DNA of 64,000 nt, taken from positions 186,001 to 250,000 of the forward strand of contig CAWUIB010000002.1 in NCBI GenBank assembly GCA_963922335.1, read 5' to 3'. The stretch is from CALBPI01 sp963922335. Lineage in GTDB: Bacteria > Pseudomonadota > Gammaproteobacteria > Steroidobacterales > Woeseiaceae. Of this stretch, positions 7,164 to 15,894 are shown one piece after another. Under the pieces are notes generated by a model. It searched no databases and was not told the origin of the DNA. It saw only the letters and a program-made list of their open reading frames with translations. The position numbers and the translations under genes were made by a program. Every line of letters starts with the position of its first letter. Position 1 is the stretch's first letter.

Positions 7164-8186
7164 CTAGACGGCGTCGTAGATGACCTCGAGAGACTCGCGC
7201 GGCGCGTAGCTAGCGCCTCGCATATCAGCAGGCGACGCAGGCTGCAAAACGATATCGCCGCCTGTCTCTTCGCTGGAGAACAGTCCGAGCAAACCGTCCT
7301 GATCGAGCGGGTTCGGTTGTTGCGGAGGTGCCTCTGCAACCTGAGTTGCGAGCCCTTCAAACAGGGACGCCCATTGACCACCAGGCTTGCCAACGATTTC
7401 GTAGTTGGCACTCTTGCGGCGAATGTCGTCATCGGCCGGAATTGCGGCGAGCACTGGAATACCAACGGCTTCCGCAAATGCCGCTGCCTCGCCGGTGCCG
7501 TCATCCTTGTTGATCGCCATGCCGGCGACGCCCACGTTTCCGCCTAGCTTGCGGAAGTATTCAACGGCGGAGCAGACATTGTTCGCAACATACAGCGACT
7601 GAAGGTCGTTAGAGCCGACCACAATGACCTTCTGACACATGTCGCGAGCGATTGGCAAACCAAAGCCACCGCAGACAACGTCGCCCAGAAAGTCGAGCAG
7701 CACGTAATCGAAATCCCACTCATGAAACCCTAGTTTCTCGAGCAATTCGAATCCGTGGATGATGCCGCGACCACCGCAACCGCGACCGACCTCGGGCCCA
7801 CCGAGCTCCATCGCATAAACACCATCTCGCTTGAAACACACATCACCGATTTCAACTTCCTCACCTGCCGCTTTCTTGCGAGCAGAGGTCTCGATGATCG
7901 TCGGGCAACTCTTGCCACCGAACAGCAAAGAGGTGGTGTCGCTTTTCGGATCGCAACCGATGAGCAGCACCTTCTTGCCTTGCTGCGCCATCATGTAAGA
8001 GAGGTTGGAGAGCGTGAAGCTCTTGCCGATACCGCCTTTTCCGTAGATCGCGATGATCTGCGTCTCTTTAGTGACCTCGCCGTTCGGCACAGGGTCCGGC
8101 TCAACACGCGCCTCCGCGCGGAGCTGATCACGGCGGCGGATACTTGGATCAACCTTGATTTCGGTAACGTTGTCTTTACTGCTCAC
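7164..8186 (-). CDS. bchX: Chlorophyllide a reductase iron protein X
   Basis: ATP-dependent electron donor (NifH-like) for BchYZ. The 340-residue product has a P-loop YGKGGIGKSFTLSN near residues 48-61, the GCDPKSDTTSLL switch, and iron-sulfur Cys residues in EVGRGCGGRG and FLGDVVCGGFGLP. The start is decided by the DNA: GGAGGG stands 7 bases ahead of a GTG at 8186, and this GTG overlaps the bchC stop as GTGA; the longer frame from a TTG at 8201 would begin inside that ribosome-binding site. The C-terminus has a Pro/Gln-rich segment (EAPPQQPNPLDQDG) before a conserved end. Confidence 0.97.
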   Translation of the reverse strand: MSSKDNVTEIKVDPSIRRRDQLRAEARVEPDPVPNGEVTKETQIIAIYGKGGIGKSFTLSNLSYMMAQQGKKVLLIGCDPKSDTTSLLFGGKSCPTIIETSARKKAAGEEVEIGDVCFKRDGVYAMELGGPEVGRGCGGRGIIHGFELLEKLGFHEWDFDYVLLDFLGDVVCGGFGLPIARDMCQKVIVVGSNDLQSLYVANNVCSAVEYFRKLGGNVGVAGMAINKDDGTGEAAAFAEAVGIPVLAAIPADDDIRRKSANYEIVGKPGGQWASLFEGLATQVAEAPPQQPNPLDQDGLLGLFSSEETGGDIVLQPASPADMRGASYAPRESLEVIYDAV

Positions 8187-9121
8187 TCGGTGTCCCTCCA
8201 ATCGAGAATCATCTTCAGACAGTCCGCATCATCGAATGCGATGCGGTATGCATCATCAGCATCACTGGCTGACAAGCGATGGGTGATGAGCCCATCCAGC
8301 GACAGACGGCCGTCCCGGACCATGTCTGTTACTGCAATCAGGTCTTCCTCGGCCCACTCGGCGGCGACAGTCAGACGCGCCTCGGTCATAAAGGCCATTG
8401 GGAAATTGAACGCGACATCTGAGGCGTAGAAACCAGCGAGAACGAGCTCTCCTCTATGCGCGAGACGCGCAATGAGCCCATTGATCGCGGCCTGGTCGCC
8501 GCTCGCATCACAAATCGTTCCGTAGTCGGTCCGCGCATCCTCGGCGGGGTCCATCACGAGATAGTCGGTATCACCGGTACGGCGCGTGGCATTGGTTTCC
8601 CAAACCACTGGCGCGGGTGCACCAGAAGCGACAATGACCCGCGCGATCAGTCGACCCAGCACGCCGTGTCCGACAACGACTTCCGGAGTTGCACTACCTC
8701 TGAATGCGGCGTGATGTGCCGTAGCAGCCAGTGCGACCAGGACACCTTGCTCGCCCCATTCGCCGGGAATCGTGAACGCCTTCTCAGGCGGCGTGATCAA
8801 ACGGGAGGCGGCGCCTCCAAAGAGTCCGCGAACATCGCCGTAGCAGCGCGCACCAGAGACAAATACAAACTCGCCAACTCGGTGCTGAAGCGCATCAGGC
8901 GCTTCACGTACGACGCCGACCGTTTCATACCCAGGAACCAGGGGATAACCCATGCCAGGGAATGGCGGCATCTTGCCCTGCCACAGCAGGCGCTCCGTAC
9001 CCGTGCTGATGCCGCTGTATGCAACATCAACAACCAGGTCTTCGCTGGAGGAAGCCTCAAGGCCCAATCGATTCAATTCGACGCACCCTGGTTCCTGCAT
9101 GACGACGGCAACTGTGTCCAT
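8183..9121 (-). CDS. bchC: Bacteriochlorophyllide hydroxyethyl dehydrogenase
   Basis: Oxidises the 3-hydroxyethyl group of bacteriochlorophyllide a to 3-acetyl. The 312-residue medium-chain dehydrogenase-like protein starts MDTVAVVMQEPG and contains ISTGTERLLWQG, VPGYETVGVV and a Rossmann-type VVGHGVLGRLIARV. The ATG at 9121 was preferred; an upstream frame adds 14 residues without homology. It is the first gene of the bchC-X-Y-Z-puf superoperon, a classical arrangement, and its 117-base leader carries a promoter covered by two PpsR/CrtJ palindromes. Confidence 0.97.
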   Translation of the reverse strand: MDTVAVVMQEPGCVELNRLGLEASSSEDLVVDVAYSGISTGTERLLWQGKMPPFPGMGYPLVPGYETVGVVREAPDALQHRVGEFVFVSGARCYGDVRGLFGGAASRLITPPEKAFTIPGEWGEQGVLVALAATAHHAAFRGSATPEVVVGHGVLGRLIARVIVASGAPAPVVWETNATRRTGDTDYLVMDPAEDARTDYGTICDASGDQAAINGLIARLAHRGELVLAGFYASDVAFNFPMAFMTEARLTVAAEWAEEDLIAVTDMVRDGRLSLDGLITHRLSASDADDAYRIAFDDADCLKMILDWRDTE

Positions 9122-9179
9122 CCGTATCCCAAACCCCGAACTTGAGAGACAACCCCTCGTCATCTTCTCGTGTTAGTTG

Positions 9180-9203
9180 TGTCCAGTTTACGCGGGCTGG
9201 ACA
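9180..9203. promoter_or_regulatory. PpsR/CrtJ-like palindrome covering the bchC -10
   Basis: TGTCCAG, 10 bases, CTGGACA: perfect 7-base arms, i.e. TGT-N18-ACA, which is 6 bases longer than the canonical TGT-N12-ACA. It stands 3 bases from a canonical box, giving the tandem layout used by CrtJ at bchC in Rhodobacter. Confidence 0.6.
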
Positions 9204-9212
9204 ATGTGTCAA
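9185..9212 (-). promoter_or_regulatory. bchC promoter (sigma70-like)
   Basis: On the minus strand TTGACA (9212-9207) and TAAACT (9190-9185) are 16 bases apart, about 64 bases ahead of the bchC start. The -35 falls inside one PpsR-type palindrome and the -10 inside another, the arrangement expected for a repressor that blocks RNA polymerase. This promoter would drive bchC through pufM. Confidence 0.65.
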
Positions 9213-9224
9213 GACAATTTGACA
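9207..9224. promoter_or_regulatory. Canonical PpsR/CrtJ box covering the bchC -35
   Basis: TGTCAAGACAATTTGACA, exactly TGT-N12-ACA with 6-base inverted arms TGTCAA/TTGACA. The repressor and antirepressor genes are in the same window (28.4 and 27.4 kb). Confidence 0.8.
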
Positions 9225-9238
9225 GCTTGATGTGTAAA

Positions 9239-10330
9239 TTAGACTGGATTCGTTGACAGAACGCTGGCAATCAGAGGTACGGGGGTGGGATGAAGGCGCG
9301 CTTCAGCGAACCCGTTTCGAGTGAGTAATTCATTGATTTGACTGACCGTTCTGGCCTTTCCGCTCCCCATTGCAAGGAGATAAAAACCAAAATAGACATC
9401 GCCGACTGTTTCAGCCCCGGGAGTCCCCGCCAGCGGTTCGGCGATCAGTAACGTCCCGCCAACCGACAGGTTTTGCCGAATATTTGTCAACAATTGATCG
9501 ACGACATCATCGTCATGGTCGTGAATGATGCGAACTAGGGAGATCAGATCGGCCCCGGATGGCAACGCGTCCTGACAAAAGTTGCCCGCGTGCCGGACCA
9601 CGGCGCGTTGACCACTGACTGACTGCAGCCCCGCGACCCCCGGCAAATCGAAAACCTCGAGCTGCAGCTCGGGATACGCATCCCCTACCGCCCCAACAAA
9701 CGCCCCGGTACCACCGCCGACGTCCAGCAACCGCCTGGCGCCGCTGAAGTCATAGGCCGCAAGTACCTGCTCGGATACCATCGGTTGCGACTCGGCCATG
9801 AGCTTGCTGTAAGCGGCAACGCGCTCAGTAGCCAGCGAACCCGGATCCTGCTTGGCATAGCCCCAGTAGTCACCGAGCTGGGTCGTGGGCGCTTCACCGC
9901 GCAACAGCGCCAATGGGTCCGCCAGGTCTTGATAAAGGAGATGGTGGTGCGCGGCCATCGATGTGATGCCCTGATCGCCAATCAGCGCTGCGCCGAGCGG
10001 GCCGAGCGCGACGCAATTACCTTTCCGCGCTTCCAGCAAATCCAGCGCGATCGCTGCGTTGATCAGTCGATCCGATGCCGGCGTTTCGAGCCCACTGCCC
10101 GTCGCAAGCACGGCGCGCTCCAAAGGCCCGTCAGCCAAACGATCGAACCAGTTGAGATTAACGCATGCCATGAGCGTTTGGCTGTAAACAAATCCAGCAG
10201 AAATATCGAACAGCCGGCGCGCTTGGCGACGTGCGATCAGAGAAAACGGCCAGATACGCGCGACCCGCTGACGAAAGCGTGGATTCGCGATCAGGCGGGT
10301 GCGCCAGTCACGCCAGTCAATACCAGACAT
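9239..10330 (-). CDS. crtF: Demethylspheroidene / hydroxyneurosporene O-methyltransferase
   Basis: SAM-dependent methyltransferase that puts the methoxy group on the C-1 hydroxyl made by CrtC in acyclic carotenoids (spheroidene/spirilloxanthin type). The 363 residues follow the plant O-methyltransferase layout: an N-terminal dimerisation/winged-helix part, then the SAM site RRLLDVGGGTGAFV near residue 195, VFDLPG, and LVRIIHDHDDD with the general-base His. It starts 18 bases after crtE, so crtE-crtF form one unit running toward bchC. crtD, the desaturase that usually accompanies these genes, is not in the window. Confidence 0.95.
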   Translation of the reverse strand: MSGIDWRDWRTRLIANPRFRQRVARIWPFSLIARRQARRLFDISAGFVYSQTLMACVNLNWFDRLADGPLERAVLATGSGLETPASDRLINAAIALDLLEARKGNCVALGPLGAALIGDQGITSMAAHHHLLYQDLADPLALLRGEAPTTQLGDYWGYAKQDPGSLATERVAAYSKLMAESQPMVSEQVLAAYDFSGARRLLDVGGGTGAFVGAVGDAYPELQLEVFDLPGVAGLQSVSGQRAVVRHAGNFCQDALPSGADLISLVRIIHDHDDDVVDQLLTNIRQNLSVGGTLLIAEPLAGTPGAETVGDVYFGFYLLAMGSGKARTVSQINELLTRNGFAEARLHPTPVPLIASVLSTNPV

Positions 10331-10348
10331 TGCGGCCTGCCTTGAGAT

Positions 10349-11221
10349 TCAGGCGGCCTCGCACAAAGCGCGGATACGGGAGATCGCCTGCTCGCCCTGT
10401 GCGTTGATCTTCGCCATTAAACCCTCTCGACCGGGGCATGCCGGCACGGACTCGGCAGCAATGTCGACGAGGCTCTGCAGGCGCGCGATCGCGCCCTCGA
10501 AACCCAGCTCGGTAACGGCACTCGGCCTTGCATGGCGAACGTCCTGACCCACTGGCTTTCCGATGACCTCAACGGTCTCGTAACGATCACGCAGGTCGTC
10601 AAGCACCTGGTAAGCCTCACCGAGGCGTTTCCCGAGCGCATACCAAGGCTCCGGATTGGCACCAGCCGCCGTAGCACCCGCAGCACAGGCCGCCGAAAAC
10701 AGCGCACCCGTCTTCGCTTGCTGATAGGCGCGCAGATCGACGCCCGGCTCACACTCGTACGCTTGCCCGGCGATGATGCCGCGCGGTGCGCCCACAGACC
10801 TGCCGATGACCCGCATCAACGCCTGCAAACGGTCCGGATGACGAGCGGCGCCTGCGGCCAACACCTCAAACGCCATGACGATGAGTTCGTCACCGACCAA
10901 CAAAGCGAGGCGCTCATCAAACGCGACATGTACCGTGGGCTTGCCACGACGAAGATCAGCGTCGTCAAAGCAGGGCATGTCATCGTGTACCAACGACGCA
11001 CAGTGCAATAGCTCAACCGATACCGCAGCAGCATCGACGCACCCAGGGTCGTCCGACCCGCAAGCCTCAGCAACGGACAGCGTTAATCTCGGGCGAATGC
11101 GCCCGCCACCCGGTATGACCGCATAGCGCACCGCACTCGCGAGACGCGGCGGACAATCATCAGACAGATGCGCCTGCAGAGCGGACTCAATCGCCGACTC
11201 GATTCGGGTTGCGCTGACCAT
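10349..11221 (-). CDS. crtE: Geranylgeranyl diphosphate synthase
   Basis: Makes the C20 precursor used both for carotenoids (through CrtB) and for the bacteriochlorophyll tail (through BchG/BchP). The 290-residue polyprenyl synthase has GGGRIRPRLT, the first aspartate motif LVHDDMPCFDDADLRRGKPT (about residues 77-96) and the second, QVLDDLRDRYE. The ATG at 11221 is followed on the other side of a 108-base gap by divergent crtC. The gap contains PpsR-type palindromes, so both genes are probably repressed together. Confidence 0.96.
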   Translation of the reverse strand: MVSATRIESAIESALQAHLSDDCPPRLASAVRYAVIPGGGRIRPRLTLSVAEACGSDDPGCVDAAAVSVELLHCASLVHDDMPCFDDADLRRGKPTVHVAFDERLALLVGDELIVMAFEVLAAGAARHPDRLQALMRVIGRSVGAPRGIIAGQAYECEPGVDLRAYQQAKTGALFSAACAAGATAAGANPEPWYALGKRLGEAYQVLDDLRDRYETVEVIGKPVGQDVRHARPSAVTELGFEGAIARLQSLVDIAAESVPACPGREGLMAKINAQGEQAISRIRALCEAA

Positions 11222-11246
11222 TCAAGCCCCCTTTGACAACTAACTC

Positions 11247-11271
11247 GACAAGATGTCTTGTCAGCTTGTCA
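11247..11271. promoter_or_regulatory. Overlapping palindromes, second PpsR-like box of the crtE-crtC region
   Basis: GACAAGA-TG-TCTTGTC (11247-11262) overlaps TGT-N12-TCA (11254-11271), one mismatch from the PpsR consensus. It lies between divergent crtE and crtC, 7 bases from the canonical box at 11279. Confidence 0.55.
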
Positions 11272-11278
11272 AAAATAG

Positions 11279-11296
11279 TGTCAATTAGAATAGACA
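11279..11296. promoter_or_regulatory. Canonical PpsR/CrtJ box between crtE and crtC
   Basis: TGTCAATTAGAATAGACA fits TGT-N12-ACA exactly. It stands 33 bases ahead of the proposed crtC start and 57 bases ahead of crtE, so it could control both directions. Confidence 0.75.
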
Positions 11297-11329
11297 TTTT
11301 CCCAAAAAGCGTCAATCGGAGTTGAACGT

Positions 11330-12319
11330 TTGGAAACGCATATCGGCACCAAGGTCGAAACATTGTCGAATTTGATCGAATCACCAGCAGCGCACTACTT
11401 TGACTCTGAGGTTCCCGTGAACGGTTACCGATGGTGGTATTGCGACGTCGTGAGTAACGACCACCAGTTTTGTGTCGTCATCATCGGATTCATTGGCAGT
11501 GTATTTTCGCCTTACTACGCCTCGCGTCGTCGCCGTGGTCCGTCCGACCCCGAACAGCATTGCGCAATCAACGCGATTCTGTACGGACCCGGCAGCAAGC
11601 GTTGGGCAATGACCGAGAGAGGCAGCGGCGGTTTGGAACGCCTGACGCATGGCGTGCGCGTAGGGCCGAGCAACATGCGATTCGAAGAGGATCGATTGGT
11701 CATCAACATTCGCGAGCGATGCAATCCACTGCCGTTCCGCTGGGAAGGCAAGATTGAGCTGACCCCCATCATCAAAACGCCGAAACCTTTCCAACTGCAT
11801 AGCAACGGCTCGCATTCCTGGTGGCCCTATGCGCCGGTCGCTGAAGCGACTGTGGAACTCAACCATCCGCAGCTGTCCTTTGCAGGCAGCGGGTACATCG
11901 ACACCAACTTCGGCAGCGAGCCATTGGAACAGGGCTTTAGAGGGTGGGACTGGACGCGGCGCGAATCATCACCCGCTGATGGCGGCACGCCAGCGATCAC
12001 TTATCACTCGCGAGAGCGCTCGGGGCTGGAATCCGATCTCACGCTGGCACTGACACCGGACGGTATGGTCGAGGCACCTACACCCGGCAGTGTGGCGATC
12101 GCGCCGGGCTTTTGGCGTGTGCCACGCCAACTGCGCTCAAAGGATCCTGTGCTGAGCACAAGGACCCTTGAGGACACACCATTTTATGTGCGCTCTCTTT
12201 TGACTGCTGGCGATCACGGACAGCCATACCGAGTGATGCACGAGAGCCTGGATCTGGATCGATTTGCTTCGCGCTGGGTACAGACACTACTCCCGTTTCG
12301 AATGCCTCGCCTCGCCTGA
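11330..12319 (+). CDS. crtC: Acyclic carotenoid 1,2-hydratase
   Basis: Adds water to the terminal double bond of neurosporene/lycopene-type carotenoids, giving the 1-hydroxy compound that CrtF methylates. The 329-residue product shows the family pattern: YRWWYCDVVSNDH, FSPYYASRRR, LTHGVRVGPSNM, FQLHSNGSHSWWPYAP, GSGYIDTNFGSEPL with GWDWTR. No ATG is available; a TTG at 11330 is preceded by CGGAG seven bases upstream and is taken as the start, with modest certainty. It is the only plus-strand gene inside the first 27 kb of the cluster and ends 8 bases from the end of convergent crtB. Confidence 0.93.
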   Translation: METHIGTKVETLSNLIESPAAHYFDSEVPVNGYRWWYCDVVSNDHQFCVVIIGFIGSVFSPYYASRRRRGPSDPEQHCAINAILYGPGSKRWAMTERGSGGLERLTHGVRVGPSNMRFEEDRLVINIRERCNPLPFRWEGKIELTPIIKTPKPFQLHSNGSHSWWPYAPVAEATVELNHPQLSFAGSGYIDTNFGSEPLEQGFRGWDWTRRESSPADGGTPAITYHSRERSGLESDLTLALTPDGMVEAPTPGSVAIAPGFWRVPRQLRSKDPVLSTRTLEDTPFYVRSLLTAGDHGQPYRVMHESLDLDRFASRWVQTLLPFRMPRLA

Positions 12320-12327
12320 CGCTCGGT

Positions 12328-13332
12328 CTACCCGCGAAACCAATAGCTGTATTCCGGACGCGGCGCCGGCGCCTCCGCAACAGCGTCTACAAGAAACTGA
12401 TTGGCGGGCAGCGCGGGCGCAGGATCGAGCGTCTGTCCCTTAACGCTAGACAGCATCGCGTGACCTAGCAGGAAGGACTTCCGATGCTTTGGCACGATTG
12501 TTCTTTGATCTACCGAGTTGAGACCATCGTGGCGCAAAACCACACCAATCTCACGATAGATTCGCATGGCTGCGTAGATTCCTGGCCTGCATCCTAAAGG
12601 CAGCTGCGCGATGCCGGACCGGGCGCGCAAATACAACTCGTCAGCGACCGTGAGCAGACGCGCGACGACGGCCCCCAAAGCCTCACTGAACTCGGGTTGC
12701 TCGAGCCAGTGATCGGGATCGATACCGGCCTCACGCATCCAATCCCGCGGAAGATACAGTCTGCCGCGTTGCGCATCCTCACCAACGTCGCGCGCGATAT
12801 TGGTCAGCTGCATCGCGGACCCCAGATCGCAGGCCCGCGCGAGCACGGGCGCTTCCCTGACGCCCATCAGCACCGCCATCATCGCGCCGACACTACCGGC
12901 GACCCTGGCCGCATAACCATGCAGATCATCAAGCGTTTCGTAACGCCGACCGTCAACGTCCCAGCGAAACCCATCGATCAACGCGGCGGGCAACGCCTTC
13001 GGCATACCGTAGCGTTCTGCGATGTGCACCATGGCACGGTCCGCAGCGTGATCGTAGGGCTTTCCGGAATAAATCAAATTCAGTCGATGCGTTAGCTCCG
13101 ACACCGCATCCACATCATCGGCGCCGTCGTCGACCAAATCATCGGCGAGCCTGCAGAACGCGTAGAGTGCGCAGGCCGGCTCTCGCATTTCCTGCGGCAG
13201 GAGCAATGAAGCGGCGTAGAAAGAGTGCGAACCCACACGCAACATCTCCCGACACACGGCAAGATCGGACTGCTTATCGTCCAACCATTCAAAACCAGCG
13301 CCCATCTCGTCAGCCATAAGAACACTGCTCAT
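12328..13332 (-). CDS. crtB: Phytoene synthase
   Basis: Joins two geranylgeranyl diphosphates head to head, the first carotenoid-specific step. The 334 residues hold YAFCRLADDLVDDGADD (first Asp-rich motif), LQLTNIARDVGEDAQRGRLY-type second motif (about residues 175-195) and FLLGHAML near the end. Its ATG lies 23 bases inside the 3' end of bchO, an unusually long overlap for this cluster. It is the last gene of the long bchF-to-crtB transcription unit. The usual partner, phytoene desaturase crtI, is not adjacent and not present in the window. Confidence 0.96.
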   Translation of the reverse strand: MSSVLMADEMGAGFEWLDDKQSDLAVCREMLRVGSHSFYAASLLLPQEMREPACALYAFCRLADDLVDDGADDVDAVSELTHRLNLIYSGKPYDHAADRAMVHIAERYGMPKALPAALIDGFRWDVDGRRYETLDDLHGYAARVAGSVGAMMAVLMGVREAPVLARACDLGSAMQLTNIARDVGEDAQRGRLYLPRDWMREAGIDPDHWLEQPEFSEALGAVVARLLTVADELYLRARSGIAQLPLGCRPGIYAAMRIYREIGVVLRHDGLNSVDQRTIVPKHRKSFLLGHAMLSSVKGQTLDPAPALPANQFLVDAVAEAPAPRPEYSYWFRG

Positions 13333-14149
13333 CGCTCAATCCTGTTTGTGATCGCAACCAATCCGCGACCAGATGCGGACGTTCTTCGTGGGCGAGGTGA
13401 CCGACACTCTCGATCAACGCCACATCCGCGACGTCGCGCAGCGCCGCGGCGGTCTTGCTCGGCGGTACAGCACGGTCACGGCCGCCGAGAATAACCGACA
13501 GGAGTCCGTCCGTTTGACGCCACTCATCGATCAACCCGTCGAGTCGCCACCCTGCCATCATTTCGATCACCGCACGCACGTGTGACGGTCGCGCCATCAG
13601 CGCCTGATAACGCGCAACATCCGGGCCTTGCAACTGCGAGCCCGTGCCCTCAAGCAATCGTTGAACTTCAGTGGTGCGCTCAGCCCGTCGAGCGATCATG
13701 CCGTCGAGCAGAGGCAACATCGCAGCGAACCGCGCCATGGCAGGAAACATCAGACCGGCAACACCGCTGAAGGGTAGTAACGCAGGATTGATCGCGAGAA
13801 TCCTGCCCGGCCGAGGTGCATGGCCATCGAGCGACCACTTCAACCCGATTGCGCCACCTGCCGAATGACCCAACACCAGCGGTGCTTCGAGCTCCAGCGT
13901 TCGGCAAAGCTCAGCAACAGCCTGGGCAGTGCGCCTGAGCGAATACAACCCCGGCCGGAATGCCTCGGTGTCTGCATGGCCCGGCAAGTCCATGCGCGTT
14001 AACCGAAATTCCGTTTCCAGCAGCGGCACCAGCGCATCCCAACTCTCCAGCGACGCACCAGCGCCGTGGATGCAAACAAGGTCAGGTCCATCGCCGTCCT
14101 GACGGACGTGCCAGTTCAAACCCGCGGCGTTGATCTGCGTTTCGATCAC
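13310..14149 (-). CDS. bchO: Magnesium chelatase accessory alpha/beta hydrolase BchO
   Basis: Alpha/beta-hydrolase fold protein encoded next to bchD in most photosynthesis clusters; its role in Mg insertion is genetic rather than biochemical knowledge. The 279-residue product shows LVCIHGAGASLESWDALVPL (oxyanion strand), MDLPGHADT, the nucleophile elbow LGHSAGGAIGL, SVILGGRDRAVPPS (acid) and ESVGHLAHEERP (His), so the full triad is present. It begins with GTG at 14149, overlapping the bchD stop as GTGA, and runs 23 bases into crtB. Confidence 0.9.
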   Translation of the reverse strand: MIETQINAAGLNWHVRQDGDGPDLVCIHGAGASLESWDALVPLLETEFRLTRMDLPGHADTEAFRPGLYSLRRTAQAVAELCRTLELEAPLVLGHSAGGAIGLKWSLDGHAPRPGRILAINPALLPFSGVAGLMFPAMARFAAMLPLLDGMIARRAERTTEVQRLLEGTGSQLQGPDVARYQALMARPSHVRAVIEMMAGWRLDGLIDEWRQTDGLLSVILGGRDRAVPPSKTAAALRDVADVALIESVGHLAHEERPHLVADWLRSQTGLSDEQCSYG

Positions 14150-15894
14150 GCCGCCACCTCGCGCACCGCGTCGGTCACTTGTGATGCATCTGCGAATGGC
14201 AACGCGAGATACCGCGCACCCATAGCATCCGCGAGCTTGCGACCGCGCGCCGAACCGCGCCTGCCCGTATCGATCGAGAGCGCGGTGTAACCTCTGGCCG
14301 CGATTTCGTTTGCCACGGCCAATGCTTGCTCGGTGGCCAGTGCAGGGTCGGGATCACCGTCGAGCGTGATGTTCCCCCGGCCGTCACTCAACAGAACAAG
14401 TACCGGCGTCTCACCGCGCTTGAGGGCGCCATCGGCAACCTGCGTCGCAAGACGCAAGCCAGATGCGAGTGGTGTACCACCGCCGCCAGGCAATGCCGAG
14501 AGCGCACGCTTCGCGCGCACCAGTGAGCGCGTCGCTGGCAGTAGCAACTCCGCTTGTGAACCTCGAAACGCAACGAGCGCAACCTGATCACGCCGCACAT
14601 AACACTCTGCAAGCAGCAGCTCGATCGCGCCCTTGGTCTCTCCTAGTCGCTGCACCGCTGCCGACCCGGACGCGTCGACAACAAAAATCGTCGTGGTGCG
14701 TGTCTGTTCGGTGAACTTGCGAATCCGAAGATCTGATTTCACGATCTGTAGCCGCCCGGGCTCGCCACCCCGTACGCGCTGCCAGGGCGCAGCGGTCTTC
14801 AGCGTCGCTAGAACATCCAGGCGTTTGCCGCCTGTCGGCAAACCGCTGCGTGAGGGCATAGGTTTACCGCGCACGCCTCCTTCCATGCTCGACGCAGCAT
14901 TACCGCCGGCTTTTTGCCTGGTCGCGCGCGACTGCTCCGAGACTAATCCAGCCAACAGCTGATCCGGTAGCACCGCCGCCGCAGCTGCCGCTACTTCGTC
15001 CGGACGCCGACCTGCCGAATCTGAGCCGGAGTCTTCGCCGTCAGACGGCGTGTCATCAGGCGGAGTGTCACTGCCCTCTGGTGGCGGCTCGGCTTCCTGT
15101 GGTGGTGTTTGCAATTGCTCGAGCGCGCCAGGGACTCGCGTAATCAAACACAAGGCTGCTGCATCGATCACATCCTGCTCGTCGAGCGTATCCCTGCCAT
15201 GCAATGCCGCCAGCACCCTTGCCACCGTCATAGCCGCGAGCACCGCCCTTGGCGAACGAATGGCGAGCGCTTCGGCGATTCGCTGCCACTCGGCGATCGC
15301 AGTCTCGTCAACGGCGATCTCCTGCCACAGCGATGCCGCCTCATCGACTGACACCGGCAACAACGCCGAACCAATCGCTCTCGCGGATAACGAATCGAGA
15401 TTAACCACCACGCCAAGACGATCCGCCAGGCGGGAGTCGAGCGGATCGTCATCGTCTCTGGCCTCGTCGCAGGCGACGACGCAACAACGTACTGTGAACT
15501 CACGGCTGAATCCGTCACGCTCCAGACGGAGCGACTCCGAATCGATCGTCGCGCAGATGGCCGATATCGCCGCCGGGCTTTGGCGCTCCGCCATGCGAAG
15601 CTCGAGAAAGCCACCATTGGATTCCGCAAGTAGCCCACTCATCAGGACGGGCCGCCCCGAATTTAGCGTGGCACCCAGATCGAGCCCGCCGAGTAAGCGA
15701 TCTTCATCCGCGCTGGCAGGGACCCTCTGCCACGCACGTGGACCCGCCATCTCGCGCAGTATTTCCAACCATCGCTGCCGCGCGGGTCCGGCCTGGGACC
15801 GCAACCAGACTCCGCTAAGGTGAGGACCCGCCGCCGCGACAACAGACAGCGCCAGTGCAGCGTACTCGGCAGTGGTCGCTCGAAGTCCCGGCAT
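14146..15894 (-). CDS. bchD: Magnesium chelatase subunit D
   Basis: Together with BchI forms the ATP-driven ring that helps BchH insert Mg into protoporphyrin IX. The 582-residue product has a degenerate AAA+ N-terminal half without a Walker A motif, a Pro/acidic linker at about residues 264-305 (PPQEAEPPPEGSDTPPDD...), and a C-terminal von Willebrand A domain with the MIDAS motif VVDASGSAAV and LLSDGRGN. Start and stop overlap both neighbours (TGATG with bchI, GTGA with bchO). The catalytic subunit gene bchH is not in the window. Confidence 0.96.
   Translation of the reverse strand: MPGLRATTAEYAALALSVVAAAGPHLSGVWLRSQAGPARQRWLEILREMAGPRAWQRVPASADEDRLLGGLDLGATLNSGRPVLMSGLLAESNGGFLELRMAERQSPAAISAICATIDSESLRLERDGFSREFTVRCCVVACDEARDDDDPLDSRLADRLGVVVNLDSLSARAIGSALLPVSVDEAASLWQEIAVDETAIAEWQRIAEALAIRSPRAVLAAMTVARVLAALHGRDTLDEQDVIDAAALCLITRVPGALEQLQTPPQEAEPPPEGSDTPPDDTPSDGEDSGSDSAGRRPDEVAAAAAAVLPDQLLAGLVSEQSRATRQKAGGNAASSMEGGVRGKPMPSRSGLPTGGKRLDVLATLKTAAPWQRVRGGEPGRLQIVKSDLRIRKFTEQTRTTTIFVVDASGSAAVQRLGETKGAIELLLAECYVRRDQVALVAFRGSQAELLLPATRSLVRAKRALSALPGGGGTPLASGLRLATQVADGALKRGETPVLVLLSDGRGNITLDGDPDPALATEQALAVANEIAARGYTALSIDTGRRGSARGRKLADAMGARYLALPFADASQVTDAVREVAA

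Noticed and set aside
7148..7504. Upstream extension of bchY by 119 residues
   Set aside because: Covers the 3' end of bchX in another frame and has no family resemblance; the ATG at 7147 gives the normal BchY start.
8187..8201. TTG at 8201 as start of bchX
   Set aside because: That codon lies within the GGAGGG ribosome-binding site of the GTG at 8186, so it cannot be the main start.
11222..11329. Defined -35/-10 promoters for crtE and crtC
   Set aside because: Several TTGACA/TTGTCA-like hexamers exist because the PpsR half-sites resemble -35 elements, but none has a well-spaced -10; only the operator palindromes are reported.
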